Under the pieces are notes generated by a model. That model searched no databases, was not told where the DNA came from, and worked only from the letters and a program-made list of their open reading frames with translations. The translations under genes were made by a program, and so were the position numbers. A stretch of 64,000 bases of DNA from G963668345 sp965206025 (lineage in GTDB: Bacteria > Acidobacteriota > Terriglobia > Bryobacterales > UBA6623), in assembly GCA_965206025.1 (NCBI GenBank), contig CBDBIU010000003.1, positions 620,001 through 684,000 of the forward strand, read 5' to 3'. This document shows, piece after piece, positions 1-8,253 of the stretch (positions are counted from its first letter, which is position 1; each line of letters starts with the position of its first letter).

Positions 1-256
1 CCGCCGACAGCGCTCGCCGCAGTATTGGTGCCCCCGGTCACAATGACGACAGATCCAGAACACCACGCCACAGCCGGCCCCCCGGCAGAACCTCCGCCGT
101 AGGGGCTCTTCGCCGGTCCCCATGCCCGCCCTTCCGGCGGGAGGGGACAAACGCGACTCGGCTTGGCAAGATCGACCCCATCCGCAGATGCCCTTTTTGC
201 CCTCCGCGGCGCTGAACGCGCGCCCCTTCTATCCGGGGAACATGGGAGAATAAGGC

Positions 257-1226
257 ATGGCGCGCAAACGGGACGGCTTGGTTCCCATCGAGGAAGCCTT
301 CTCCGGCCTGGACGGACCGATGAAGTCGATCCGCGAAGCCTCGCCCCAGGCGTTGCACCACTTCACCCGCTTCGATCAGGTGAATCAGCTTGTTTCGGCC
401 AGCGAAGCGGACCCGGATCTCGGCTTCATGGCGCGGATGATGGTGTTGTGCAGCCTGCCCCGCACCAACCCCGGCAACCGGCATCAGTACAAGCGCGTCA
501 ACGGCCCTTACCGGCTCTACATGCAGGCCGGGCCGGAGACTAAGCTTCCCTTCGGCAACCTGCCGCGCCTGATCCTAGCGTGGCTCTGTACCGAAGTGGT
601 GAAGACCCAAAGCCGCGAGCTGGTCCTGGGGAAATCGCTTTCCGAGTTCATGCGTACTCTGGGGGTCTACAGCAGCGCCGGGGGGGGTAGCAACGCGGCT
701 CCGCAACCAGATGCGGCGGCTCTTCAACGCCAATGTCCGGTTGATCTACAAAGTCGCGCACGGAGAGCAATTTATTTCCTCGGCCATCGCCGACCGAGGC
801 GAGTTTTGGTGGAACGAACGCAAGCCCAACGAGCCGGTGCTTTGGGACAGCAAGATCCGGCTGGGCGAAGACTTCTTCAATGAGATCATCAGCCATCCCG
901 TCCCGCTCGACATGAACACCCTCACGGCCCTCAAACGCTGCGCCCTGGGCCTCGATCTCTACCTGTGGCTCACCTACCGCTGCTTCACGCTCAAGAACAC
1001 GCTATACCTCACTTGGAAGCAGTTGTACCAGCAGTTTGGAGCGCACCCGGCCAAAGCCAGCGATAACCAAACCGTTCAAGACTTCCGGTACAAGGTTCTG
1101 CGCGAGTTGAAGAAGATCAAACTGGCCTGGCCGGATCTGAACTACTCGACGGCCAAGGGCGTGTTAATCATCTTGCCCTCGACGCCTGCCATCGCGCCGC
1201 TCAATCAAGGCCCGCTAGGCCGCTAG
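257..1226 (+). pseudogene. repA: Plasmid replication initiator, RepA_C type, frameshifted
   Basis: This reads as a plasmid replication initiator that would bind iterons and recruit the host replisome. The first frame (257 to about 690) carries LPFGNLPRLILAWLCTE and LVLGKSLSEFM. The second frame continues through ATRLRNQMRRLF, ADRGEFWW, HPVPLDMNTL, LGLDLYLWL and ELKKIKLAWPDL up to 1226. This motif order is what I know from the RepA_C family. The two halves are out of frame by one base at a run of eight G (about 680-687), so the break is either a homopolymer sequencing error or a real mutation. Joined, the protein would be about 320 residues, a normal length. The start at 257 follows a purine-rich stretch. 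A DnaA box and iterons lie just downstream, which supports the call independently. Confidence 0.85.
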
Positions 1227-1357
1227 ATTCCCTATTTCCACCACAAGGCTCACCCCTGACGCCTCCGCGAGTCGCGGGTGTGGCCTAGGTGGCCGCGACC
1301 GCTGAAAGCCGCTCCTGTGGCGTCTCACGGCGGCCTAAACGATTGCCCCCACAAGAG

Positions 1358-1366
1358 TTATCCACA
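1358..1366 (+). promoter_or_regulatory. Perfect DnaA box
   Basis: TTATCCACA matches the consensus DnaA box exactly. It lies 132 bases after the repA stop and 28 bases before the first iteron, a normal order for an iteron plasmid origin. One 9-mer could occur by chance, but the position makes that unlikely. Confidence 0.75.
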
Positions 1367-1394
1367 GGCTTGTGTGATCCTGGAGGGTTTTCCA

Positions 1395-1478
1395 CGAACA
1401 TAACCCTTCACCACATTGGTCACTTTTTCGAACATAACCCTTCACTCCCCCGCCGAATCTTCGAACATAACCCTTCAC
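1395..1478 (+). repeat. Three 17-bp iterons (plasmid origin)
   Basis: CGAACATAACCCTTCAC occurs three times without mismatch, starting at 1395, 1429 and 1462. The spacings of 34 and 33 bases are close to three helical turns. Direct repeats beside an initiator gene and a DnaA box are the hallmark of iteron-controlled replication. The likely binding protein is the RepA encoded at 257-1226. An A/T-richer stretch follows at about 1525-1560 and could be the melting region. Confidence 0.75.
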
Positions 1479-1482
1479 CTTA

Positions 1483-1519
1483 CAAGTAGTAAGAACAAGT
1501 AGTAGGACCAAGTAGTAGG
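1483..1519 (+). repeat. Short tandem 11-mers beside the iterons
   Basis: CAAGTAGTARG is repeated three times at a 13-base period (1483, 1496, 1509), directly after the last iteron. In plasmid origins such short tandem repeats can form the melting region or a second protein-binding set. Which role applies here cannot be told from sequence. Confidence 0.55.
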
Positions 1520-1668
1520 AGCGACGAGCCTGTGAAAAATTATCAAACCGAAAACTCAAGAGCCGAGAAGCTATACCCCTCTGAGCGAACAAAAGACAAC
1601 TTCTGCAAGGGAGGTTGCCCTCAGCTCGCCTTTCCCTTGCCTCCAATGGCTCCAGATCCACCGAGCGT

Positions 1669-4600
1669 CTATTCCCGATCCGGCATCTGCGGGACCGGCA
1701 CCACCGGAAGCGTGGCGAAGATGCGGTTGCCGGGGTCCATTTCCAGGGCCACGGCGCTGAATAGCCCCTCCCCAACCGCATCGCAGCGCACCGACCCCGT
1801 GAAGTCGGACGTATCGGTGGCGGGGAACGCCTGGTCGATGAGCCAGGACGTCTGCCCGTTGGCCTCCAGAGGGATGCTCGCGGAGTCGCGCAGCACGCCC
1901 TCTCGCATCAAGTCGCAGTGCAGCAACCCCGGACTCGATTCCAGGTTGTGCATCGCGACCCGCGTGTTGCTGCCCCCCTCCTGGCGGCGCACCGGGAAGA
2001 GGGCTTCGCTGACGGGTGGATTGGCCACCACCACGCCCACGCCGTAGGGGGGAAGGCCCACGCGCAGGAACCCGGCGAGGGGACCGTCCGAGACCACCCG
2101 CACCGATCCCGACCGCAGCTCTCCTTGCCCGTGTGTGGCAATCGTGAGTACTCCCAGCGGCGCCATCTCGGTCCAGACCGTCAGGCCTCCGTCGTCGGTG
2201 ATCCGCAGATCGCTGGTGAGTGTCACCACCGATGCGGGGGCAATCGGGTTGCCCTGCGTGTCGTAGAAGTACATGACGGGACGGCTCGGAGGGATGGCCG
2301 CATCAACGGGGGTGCGGGGAGCACCGCTCGGCTGGGTGGACGGATTGACGAACACCAGATCGGTGGTGATGCCGGTCCCATTGGCGAATTCCGCAAAATC
2401 CAGCACCGTCGCGCCGCCGCCGCCGCCCGTGTGGTCCACCGGCACCACCGGCACTGCGGTGAAGATGCGGTTGCCGGTGTCCATTTCCAGGGCCACGGCG
2501 GTAAACCGTCCCTCCCCGGCCGCGGTGCAGCGCACCACCCCCAGGAAATTGGACGTCTCGGTCGTGGTGAACGCGTCTTCGATGAACCAGGAGGTCTGCC
2601 CGTTGGCCGCCAGAGGAATCGCCACCTCTTCGAGCGTGACGCCCCCGCTCATCAAGCGGCAGCGGACCCCTATCGCTTCCGCCTCCAGGTTGTGGAGGGC
2701 TGCCGCCGTGGGGATGCCTCCCGCCTGGCTGCGGACCGGGAAGAGGGCATCCCGGACGGGGTCGCCGGCTCCCATCGCGGCGGCCCCGATCTCCGGGACG
2801 TGATAGCGCAGGATCCCGCTGATGGGGCCGTCGGAGCGCACGGTCACCGATCCGGACACCAATGCCCCTTGCCCGTGGGTCGAAATCGTGAGCATTCCCA
2901 AGGGTTCCGTCTCCGTCCAGACCGTCAGGCCTCCGTCGTCGGTGATCCGCAGATCGCGCGTCACCTCCACCACCGATGCGGGGGCGATCGGATTGCCCCC
3001 CCGATCGGAAAAGTAGATTACGGGTTGGATCGGATGGGGGGCCACGTTCAGGAGCACCATCTCGGAGGTGGTGGCATCCCCGTTGGCGAAATACGCAAAG
3101 TCCAGCGCCTGCGCGACGTCGGTGTCCACCAGGGTCAGCGTCGCCGAGCGCACCTGCAGCCCCGCCACCGCCACCGTCCCGCTCACCGTCAGCGTCTGGT
3201 CCCGCCGTGGCTGCCCATCCCGTTCCGTCAACAGATCGAACGACGCCCCGTACGCCTCGTACCCCTTGGGAATCGTCAGCTCGAACGGCTCCACCGGTTG
3301 GAACCCCACCGACCCGCTGCCGCCAGTGCCCGCCACCGACAGCGTCACCACCGTGTCCTCGGCGCGCGCACTAGGCGTCATCTCCGCGAGCACCCGGACC
3401 GTCCCGCGCCAGCCTTCCGGCACGCGCGTCTCGCTCAGCGTCAGCGTGATCAGGTCCGGCGCGTCGTCCCCGTCCAGCAGCTCCAGCGTCGCCGGCTCCA
3501 CCGCCAGCCCGTCCGCCGTCCCGCCCAGCGTCAGCCTCCCGTCCGCCTGGTCGATCCCCAGCGTGTTGAGAACGATCCCGAACGTCCGCTGGCCGCTGAT
3601 CCGGCCCGCCCGGATCGTCAGCCTCATCCCAGAATCGACCAGCGCCGAGACCTGGCTCCCGTCGCTGCTGGAGTTCGTCGCCTCCAGCGTCACCACCGTG
3701 TCCTGCTCCCGCGCCGCCCCGTCCAGCGTCCCCGTGACCGTCAGGTCAAAGTGCGTCCCCTCGCTCTCGGCCAAGCGCGTCTCGCTCAGCTCCAGCGTGA
3801 CCTTCGTGGAGGCGCTCTCGCTGTCGTCGTCCTCCAGCAGGAACGTCGCGCTGGTCACGCGCAGCCCCGACGCCCGGCCGCTGATGGTGAGCGTCTCGTC
3901 CTCCTCGGCCTCGTCGTCGTACTCCGGATACAGCATGAACCCGCCCTCGGCATTGCGCCGCTCCCCGGCCGGGATCGTCAGCTCGAACGGCGCCACCGCC
4001 TCGAACCCCACCACGCCCGAGCGGCCGCTGCCCCGCACCTGCACCGTCACGATCGTGTCCGCCGACCGTATGGCGTCCAGCGTCGCCTCCACCGTCACGT
4101 GGATCGCCCCGCCGCCCTCGGAGTGCCGCGACACGTACGGCACGGCCAGGTTGACCGTGGCCGTGTCGTTGTCGGTCAGCTCCAGCGTCGCCGACTCCAC
4201 CCGCAGCCCGATCGCCTCGCCCCTCACCTCGATCGACTCGGTCCCCTCCGCCAGCGTGTCGTCCTGCGGCTGCAGCGTGAAGCTGCGCGAGGCGCCCGTG
4301 CGCCCCGGCTCGATCGTGATCGTGAACGGCTCCACCACCGCCGCGTCCTGGCCCGGGCCGAATCCCACCTCCTGCGAACTCAGGGTCACCACCACGTTGG
4401 TCGGCACGGTCCGCGCGCCTTGGTCCAGTTTCGCCGTCACCGTGACCGTCGTCGGCCCCGCGTCCTCCGCCACGCTCTCCGGGCTCACGCTCAGCTCCAG
4501 CACCGTCGAGGTGTCGTCGTCGGTGATCGTCAGCGTCGCCATGCCGGTCTCCAGGCCCGTCGCGCTTCCGCTCAGGATCACCGTCTCGGCGCTTTCGGCC

Positions 4601-6741
4601 GCGCTGTCGTTGGTCGGCGTGAACGTGAACGTCCCCGTCCCGCTCGTCTGGTTCGCCGGGATCGTCAGCGTGAAGTTGTTCACCGCCGTGTAGTCCGTCG
4701 CCGACGTCGCCGTCCCCGTGCCCCCATCGCTCACTGTCACCGTGGTCGCCGTCGTCCGCGCGGCCCCGTCCAGCGCTGCCGTCACCGTCACCGTCGTCGG
4801 CCCCGCGTCCTCCGCCACGCTCTCCGGGCTCACGCTCAGCTCCAGCGCCGTCGAGGTGTCGTCGTCGGCGATCGTCAGCGTCGCCGTATCCCCCGTCAGC
4901 CCCGTCGCGCTCCCGCTCAGGATCACTGTCTCGGCACTTTCCGCCGCGCTGTCGTTGGTCGGGGTGAACGTGAACGTCCCCGTCCCGCTCGTCTGGTTCG
5001 CCGGGATCGTCAGCGTGAAGTTGTTCACCGCCTGGTAGTCCGTCGCCGACGTCGCCGTCCCCGTGCCCCCATCGCTCACTGTCACCGTGGTCGCCGTCGT
5101 CCGCGCGGCCCCGTCCAGCGCCGCCGTCACCGTCACCGTCGTCGGCCCCGCGTCCTCCGCCACGCTCTCCGGGCTCACGCTCAGCTCCAGCGCCGTCGAG
5201 GTGTCGTCGTCGGTGATCGTCAGCGTCGCCGTATCCCCCGTCAGCCCCGTCGCGCTCCCGCTCAGGATCACTGTCTCGGCACTCTCCGCCGCGCTGTCGT
5301 TGGTCGGGGTGAACGTGAACGTCCCTGTCCCGCTCGTCTGGTTGGCCGGGATCGTCAGCGTGAAGTTGTTCACCGCCTGGTAGTCCGTCGCCGACGTCGC
5401 CGTCCCCGTGCCCCCATCGCTCACTGTCACCGTGGTCGCCGTCGTCCGCGCGGCCCCGTCCAGCGCCGCCGTCACCGTCACCGTCGTCGGCCCCGCGTCC
5501 TCCGCCACGCTCTCCGGGCTCACGCTCAGCTCCAGCGCCGTCGAGGTGTCGTCGTCGGTGATCGTCAGCGTCGCCATGCCGATCTGCAGGCCGGTCGCGC
5601 TTCCGCTCAGGATCACTGTCTCGGCACTTTCCGCCGCGCTGTCGTTGGTCGGCGTGAACGTGAACGTCCCCGTCCCGCTCGTCTGGTTCGCCGGGATCGT
5701 CAACGTGAAGTTGTTCACCGCCTGGTAGTCCGTCGCCGACGTCGCTGTCCCCGTGCCCCCATCGCTCACTGTCACCGTGGTCGCCGTCGTCCGCGCGGCC
5801 CCGTCCAGCGCTGCCGTCACCGTGACCGTCGTCGGCCCCGCGTCCTCGGCCACGCTCTCCGGGCTCACGCTCAGCTCCAGCGCCGTCGAGGTGTCGTCGT
5901 CGGTGATCGTCAGCGTCGCCGTATCCCCCGTCAGCCCCGTCGCGCTCCCGCTCAGGATCACTGTCTCGGCACTCTCCGCCGCGCTGTCGTTGGTCGGGGT
6001 GAACGTGAACGTCCCTGTCCCGCTCGTCTGGTTCGCCGGGATCGTCAGCGTGAAGTTGTTCACCGCCTGGTAGTCCGTCGCCGACGTCGCTGTCCCCGTG
6101 CCCCCATCGCTCACCGTCACCGTGGTCGCCGTCGTCCGCGCGGCCCCGTCCAGCGCCGCCGTCACCGTCACCGTCGTCGGCCCCGCGTCCGCCACGCTCT
6201 CCGGGCTCACGCTCAGCTCCAGCGCCGTCGAGGTGTCGTCGTCGGTAATCGTCAGCGTCGCCGTGCCGGTCTCCAGGCCGGTCGCGCTCCCGCTCAGGAT
6301 CACTGTCTCGGCACTCTCCGCCGCGCTGTCGTCGGGGTGAACGTGAACGTCCCTGTCCCGCTCGTCTGGTTCGCCGGGATCGTCAGCGTGAAGTTGTTCA
6401 CCGCCTGGTAGTCCGTCGCAGACGTCGCCGTCCCCGTGCCCCCATCGCTCACTGTCACCGTGGTCGCCGTCGTCCGCGCGGCCCCGTCCAGCGCCGCCGT
6501 CACCGTGACCGTCGTCGGCCCCGCGTCCTCCGCCACGCTCTCCGGGCTCACGCTCAGCTCCAGCGCCGTCGAGGTGTCGTCGTCGGTGATCGTCAGCGTC
6601 GCCGTATCCCCCGTCAGCCCCGTCGCGCTCCCGCTCACCGTGGTCGCCGTCGTCCGCGCGGCCCCGTCCAGCGCCGCCGTCACCGTCACCGTCGTCGGCC
6701 CCGCGTCCTCCGCCACGCTCTCCGGGGATCTGTCTCGGCAC
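1669..6741 (-). CDS. Giant Calx-beta repeat protein, C-terminal part
   Basis: This is the C-terminal portion of one giant secreted repeat protein whose reading frame is broken in several places upstream. It consists of repeated Calx-beta domains of about 115 residues with recurring cores ALELSVSPESVAEDAG, TVTVSDGGTGTATSATDY and TLTITDDDTS. These are followed by more divergent Calx-beta units and then two copies of a C-terminal module of about 200 residues, each with VLDFAEFANG-like or LDFAYFANGD-like openings, LRITDDGGLTVWTE, LFPVR and ALEMD-GNRIF. Calx-beta domains bind calcium and are common in surface adhesins. I see no sortase, PEP-CTERM or other known anchor at the C-terminus (ends PQMPDRE). 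The N-terminal 50 or so residues of this frame are a frameshifted copy of the repeat. Cell-surface adhesion or biofilm function is inference. Confidence 0.7.
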   Translation of the reverse strand: MPRQIPGERGGGRGADDGDGDGGAGRGRADDGDHGERERDGADGGYGDADDHRRRHLDGAGAEREPGERGGGRGADDGHGDGGAGRGRADDGDHGDSERWGHGDGDVCDGLPGGEQLHADDPGEPDERDRDVHVHPDDSAAESAETVILSGSATGLETGTATLTITDDDTSTALELSVSPESVADAGPTTVTVTAALDGAARTTATTVTVSDGGTGTATSATDYQAVNNFTLTIPANQTSGTGTFTFTPTNDSAAESAETVILSGSATGLTGDTATLTITDDDTSTALELSVSPESVAEDAGPTTVTVTAALDGAARTTATTVTVSDGGTGTATSATDYQAVNNFTLTIPANQTSGTGTFTFTPTNDSAAESAETVILSGSATGLQIGMATLTITDDDTSTALELSVSPESVAEDAGPTTVTVTAALDGAARTTATTVTVSDGGTGTATSATDYQAVNNFTLTIPANQTSGTGTFTFTPTNDSAAESAETVILSGSATGLTGDTATLTITDDDTSTALELSVSPESVAEDAGPTTVTVTAALDGAARTTATTVTVSDGGTGTATSATDYQAVNNFTLTIPANQTSGTGTFTFTPTNDSAAESAETVILSGSATGLTGDTATLTIADDDTSTALELSVSPESVAEDAGPTTVTVTAALDGAARTTATTVTVSDGGTGTATSATDYTAVNNFTLTIPANQTSGTGTFTFTPTNDSAAESAETVILSGSATGLETGMATLTITDDDTSTVLELSVSPESVAEDAGPTTVTVTAKLDQGARTVPTNVVVTLSSQEVGFGPGQDAAVVEPFTITIEPGRTGASRSFTLQPQDDTLAEGTESIEVRGEAIGLRVESATLELTDNDTATVNLAVPYVSRHSEGGGAIHVTVEATLDAIRSADTIVTVQVRGSGRSGVVGFEAVAPFELTIPAGERRNAEGGFMLYPEYDDEAEEDETLTISGRASGLRVTSATFLLEDDDSESASTKVTLELSETRLAESEGTHFDLTVTGTLDGAAREQDTVVTLEATNSSSDGSQVSALVDSGMRLTIRAGRISGQRTFGIVLNTLGIDQADGRLTLGGTADGLAVEPATLELLDGDDAPDLITLTLSETRVPEGWRGTVRVLAEMTPSARAEDTVVTLSVAGTGGSGSVGFQPVEPFELTIPKGYEAYGASFDLLTERDGQPRRDQTLTVSGTVAVAGLQVRSATLTLVDTDVAQALDFAYFANGDATTSEMVLLNVAPHPIQPVIYFSDRGGNPIAPASVVEVTRDLRITDDGGLTVWTETEPLGMLTISTHGQGALVSGSVTVRSDGPISGILRYHVPEIGAAAMGAGDPVRDALFPVRSQAGGIPTAAALHNLEAEAIGVRCRLMSGGVTLEEVAIPLAANGQTSWFIEDAFTTTETSNFLGVVRCTAAGEGRFTAVALEMDTGNRIFTAVPVVPVDHTGGGGGATVLDFAEFANGTGITTDLVFVNPSTQPSGAPRTPVDAAIPPSRPVMYFYDTQGNPIAPASVVTLTSDLRITDDGGLTVWTEMAPLGVLTIATHGQGELRSGSVRVVSDGPLAGFLRVGLPPYGVGVVVANPPVSEALFPVRRQEGGSNTRVAMHNLESSPGLLHCDLMREGVLRDSASIPLEANGQTSWLIDQAFPATDTSDFTGSVRCDAVGEGLFSAVALEMDPGNRIFATLPVVPVPQMPDRE

Positions 6742-8030
6742 TCTCCGCCGCGCTGTCGTTGGTCGGGGTGAACGTGAACGTCCCTGTCCCGCTCGTCTGG
6801 TTCGCCGGGATCGTCAGCGTGAAGTTGTTCACCGCCTGGTAGTCCGTCGCAGACGTCGCCGTCCCCGTGCCCCCATCGCTCACTGTCACCGTGGTCGCCG
6901 TCGTCCGCGCGGCCCCGTCCAGCGCCGCCGTCACCGTCACCGTCGTCGGCCCCGCGTCCTCCGCCACTCTCCGGGCTCCGCTCAGCTCCAGCGCCGACGA
7001 GGTGTCGTCGTCGGTGATCGTCAGCGTCGCCATGCCGATCTGCAGGCCGGTCGCGCTTCCGCTCAGGATCACTGTCTCGGCACTTTCCGCCGCGCTGTCG
7101 TTGGTCGGCGTGAACGTGAACGTCCCCGTCCCGCTCGTCTGGTTCGCCGGGATCGTCAGCGTGAAGTTGTTCACCGCCTGGTAGTCCGTCGCCGACGTCG
7201 CTGTCCCCGTGCCCCCATCGCTCACCGTCACCGTGGTCGCCGTCGTCCGCGCGGCCCCGTCCAGCGCCGCCGTCACCGTGACCGTCGTCGGCCCCGCGTC
7301 CTCGGCCACGCTCTCCGGGCTCACGCTCAGCTCCAGCGCCGTCGAGGTGTCGTCGTCGGTGATCGTCAGCGTCGCCGTATCCCCCGTCAGCCCCGTCGCG
7401 CTCCCGCTCAGGATCACCGTCTCGCTGCTCTCCGCCGCGCTGTCGTTGGTCGGGGTGAACGTGAACGTCCCCGTCCCGCTCGTCTGGTTCGCCGGAATCG
7501 TCAACGTGAAGTTGTTCACCGCCTGGTAGTCCGTCGCCGACGTCGCCGTCCCCGTGCCCCCATCGCTCACTGTCACCGTGGTCGCCGTCGTCCGCGCGGC
7601 CCCGTCCAGCGCCGCCGTCACCGTCACCGTCGTCGGCCCCGCGTCCTCCGCCACGCTCTCCGGGCTCACGCTCAGCTCCAGCGCCGACGAGGTGTCGTGG
7701 TCGGTAATCGTCAGCGTCGCCGTATCCCCCGTCAGCCCCGTCGCGCTCCCGCTCAGGATCACCGTCTCGGCGCTTTCGGCCGCGCTGTCGTTGGTCGGCG
7801 TGAACGTGAACGTCCCCGTGCCGCTGGTCTGGTTGGCCGGGATCGTCAGCGTGAAGTTGTTCACCGCCTGGTAGTCCGTCGCCGACGTCGCCGTCCCCGT
7901 GCCCCCATCGCTCACTGTCACCGTGGTCGCCGTCGTCCGCGCGGCCCCGTCCAGCGCCGCCGTCACCGTCACCGTCGTCGCGCCCGCGTCCTCCGCCACG
8001 CTCTCAGGGCTCACGCTCAGCTCGATCGCC
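4640..8030 (-). repeat. About ten near-identical 345-bp Calx-beta repeats
   Basis: One unit recurs at exactly 345 bases (115 codons) from about 4718, 5063, 5408, 5753 and 6098, and again from 7209, 7554 and 7899. The intervals around 6098-6436, 6436-6867 and 6867-7209 deviate (338, 431 and 342 bases), and those are the places where the reading frame breaks. Units differ at only a few bases, mostly a choice between two short variants (TGDTATLTI or QIGMATLTI/ETGMATLTI). This points to recent homogenisation. The irregular units are also what a collapsed short-read assembly would produce. Confidence 0.9.
6686..8014 (-). CDS. Calx-beta repeat protein, middle part
   Basis: This is the middle segment of the giant Calx-beta protein, with four 115-residue repeats in frame. 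It is separated from the next segment by small length changes near 6720-6735, where a repeat is joined out of register. One unit reads ALELSGARRVAEDAG instead of ALELSVSPESVAEDAG because of two nearby indels at about 6966-6978. The 5' end lies at about 8040, where one base separates it from the preceding segment. I treat it as part of the same gene, not a separate protein. Confidence 0.6.
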   Translation of the reverse strand: MSPESVAEDAGATTVTVTAALDGAARTTATTVTVSDGGTGTATSATDYQAVNNFTLTIPANQTSGTGTFTFTPTNDSAAESAETVILSGSATGLTGDTATLTITDHDTSSALELSVSPESVAEDAGPTTVTVTAALDGAARTTATTVTVSDGGTGTATSATDYQAVNNFTLTIPANQTSGTGTFTFTPTNDSAAESSETVILSGSATGLTGDTATLTITDDDTSTALELSVSPESVAEDAGPTTVTVTAALDGAARTTATTVTVSDGGTGTATSATDYQAVNNFTLTIPANQTSGTGTFTFTPTNDSAAESAETVILSGSATGLQIGMATLTITDDDTSSALELSGARRVAEDAGPTTVTVTAALDGAARTTATTVTVSDGGTGTATSATDYQAVNNFTLTIPANQTSGTGTFTFTPTNDSAAESAETDPRRAWRRTRGRRR

Positions 8031-8089
8031 GTCGAGGTGTGCGACGGAGCCGATCTGGAAGACCTCGGAGAGCCCGTAGAGCGGATTCA

Positions 8090-8253
8090 GGTTGTCCTTT
8101 TGGTCGTTACGGTCGCCGTCCAGGGGGCCGTAGCTGTCGATAAAGGGGAAATTCAGGAGTTGTTCGTCGATCGACTACCGGAGGTTGTCCTTTTGGTCGT
8201 TACGGTCGCCGTCCAGGGGGCCGTAGCTGTCGATAAAGGGGAAATTCAGGAGT
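8090..8253 (-). repeat. 71-bp direct duplication inside the giant gene
   Basis: A 71-base stretch is present at 8090-8160 and again at 8183-8253 (offset 93) with no visible difference. The copy introduces a stop just after DNQKDNL-type sequence at about 8175, while the outer copy reads on into NPLYGLSEVF. It therefore breaks the gene. A local replication slip or an assembly error would look the same. Confidence 0.8.

Noticed and set aside
1395..1519. CRISPR-like direct repeats
   Set aside because: Only three 17-mers and three 11-mers, with short unequal spacers and a neighbouring repA and DnaA box. No cas gene is present. Iterons explain them better.
1918..6411. Very long plus-strand open frames opposite the Calx-beta gene
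   Set aside because: They are made of R/H/P-rich repeats with no domain, and arise because the high-GC repeat on the minus strand leaves its complement free of stops. The minus strand has recognisable domains.
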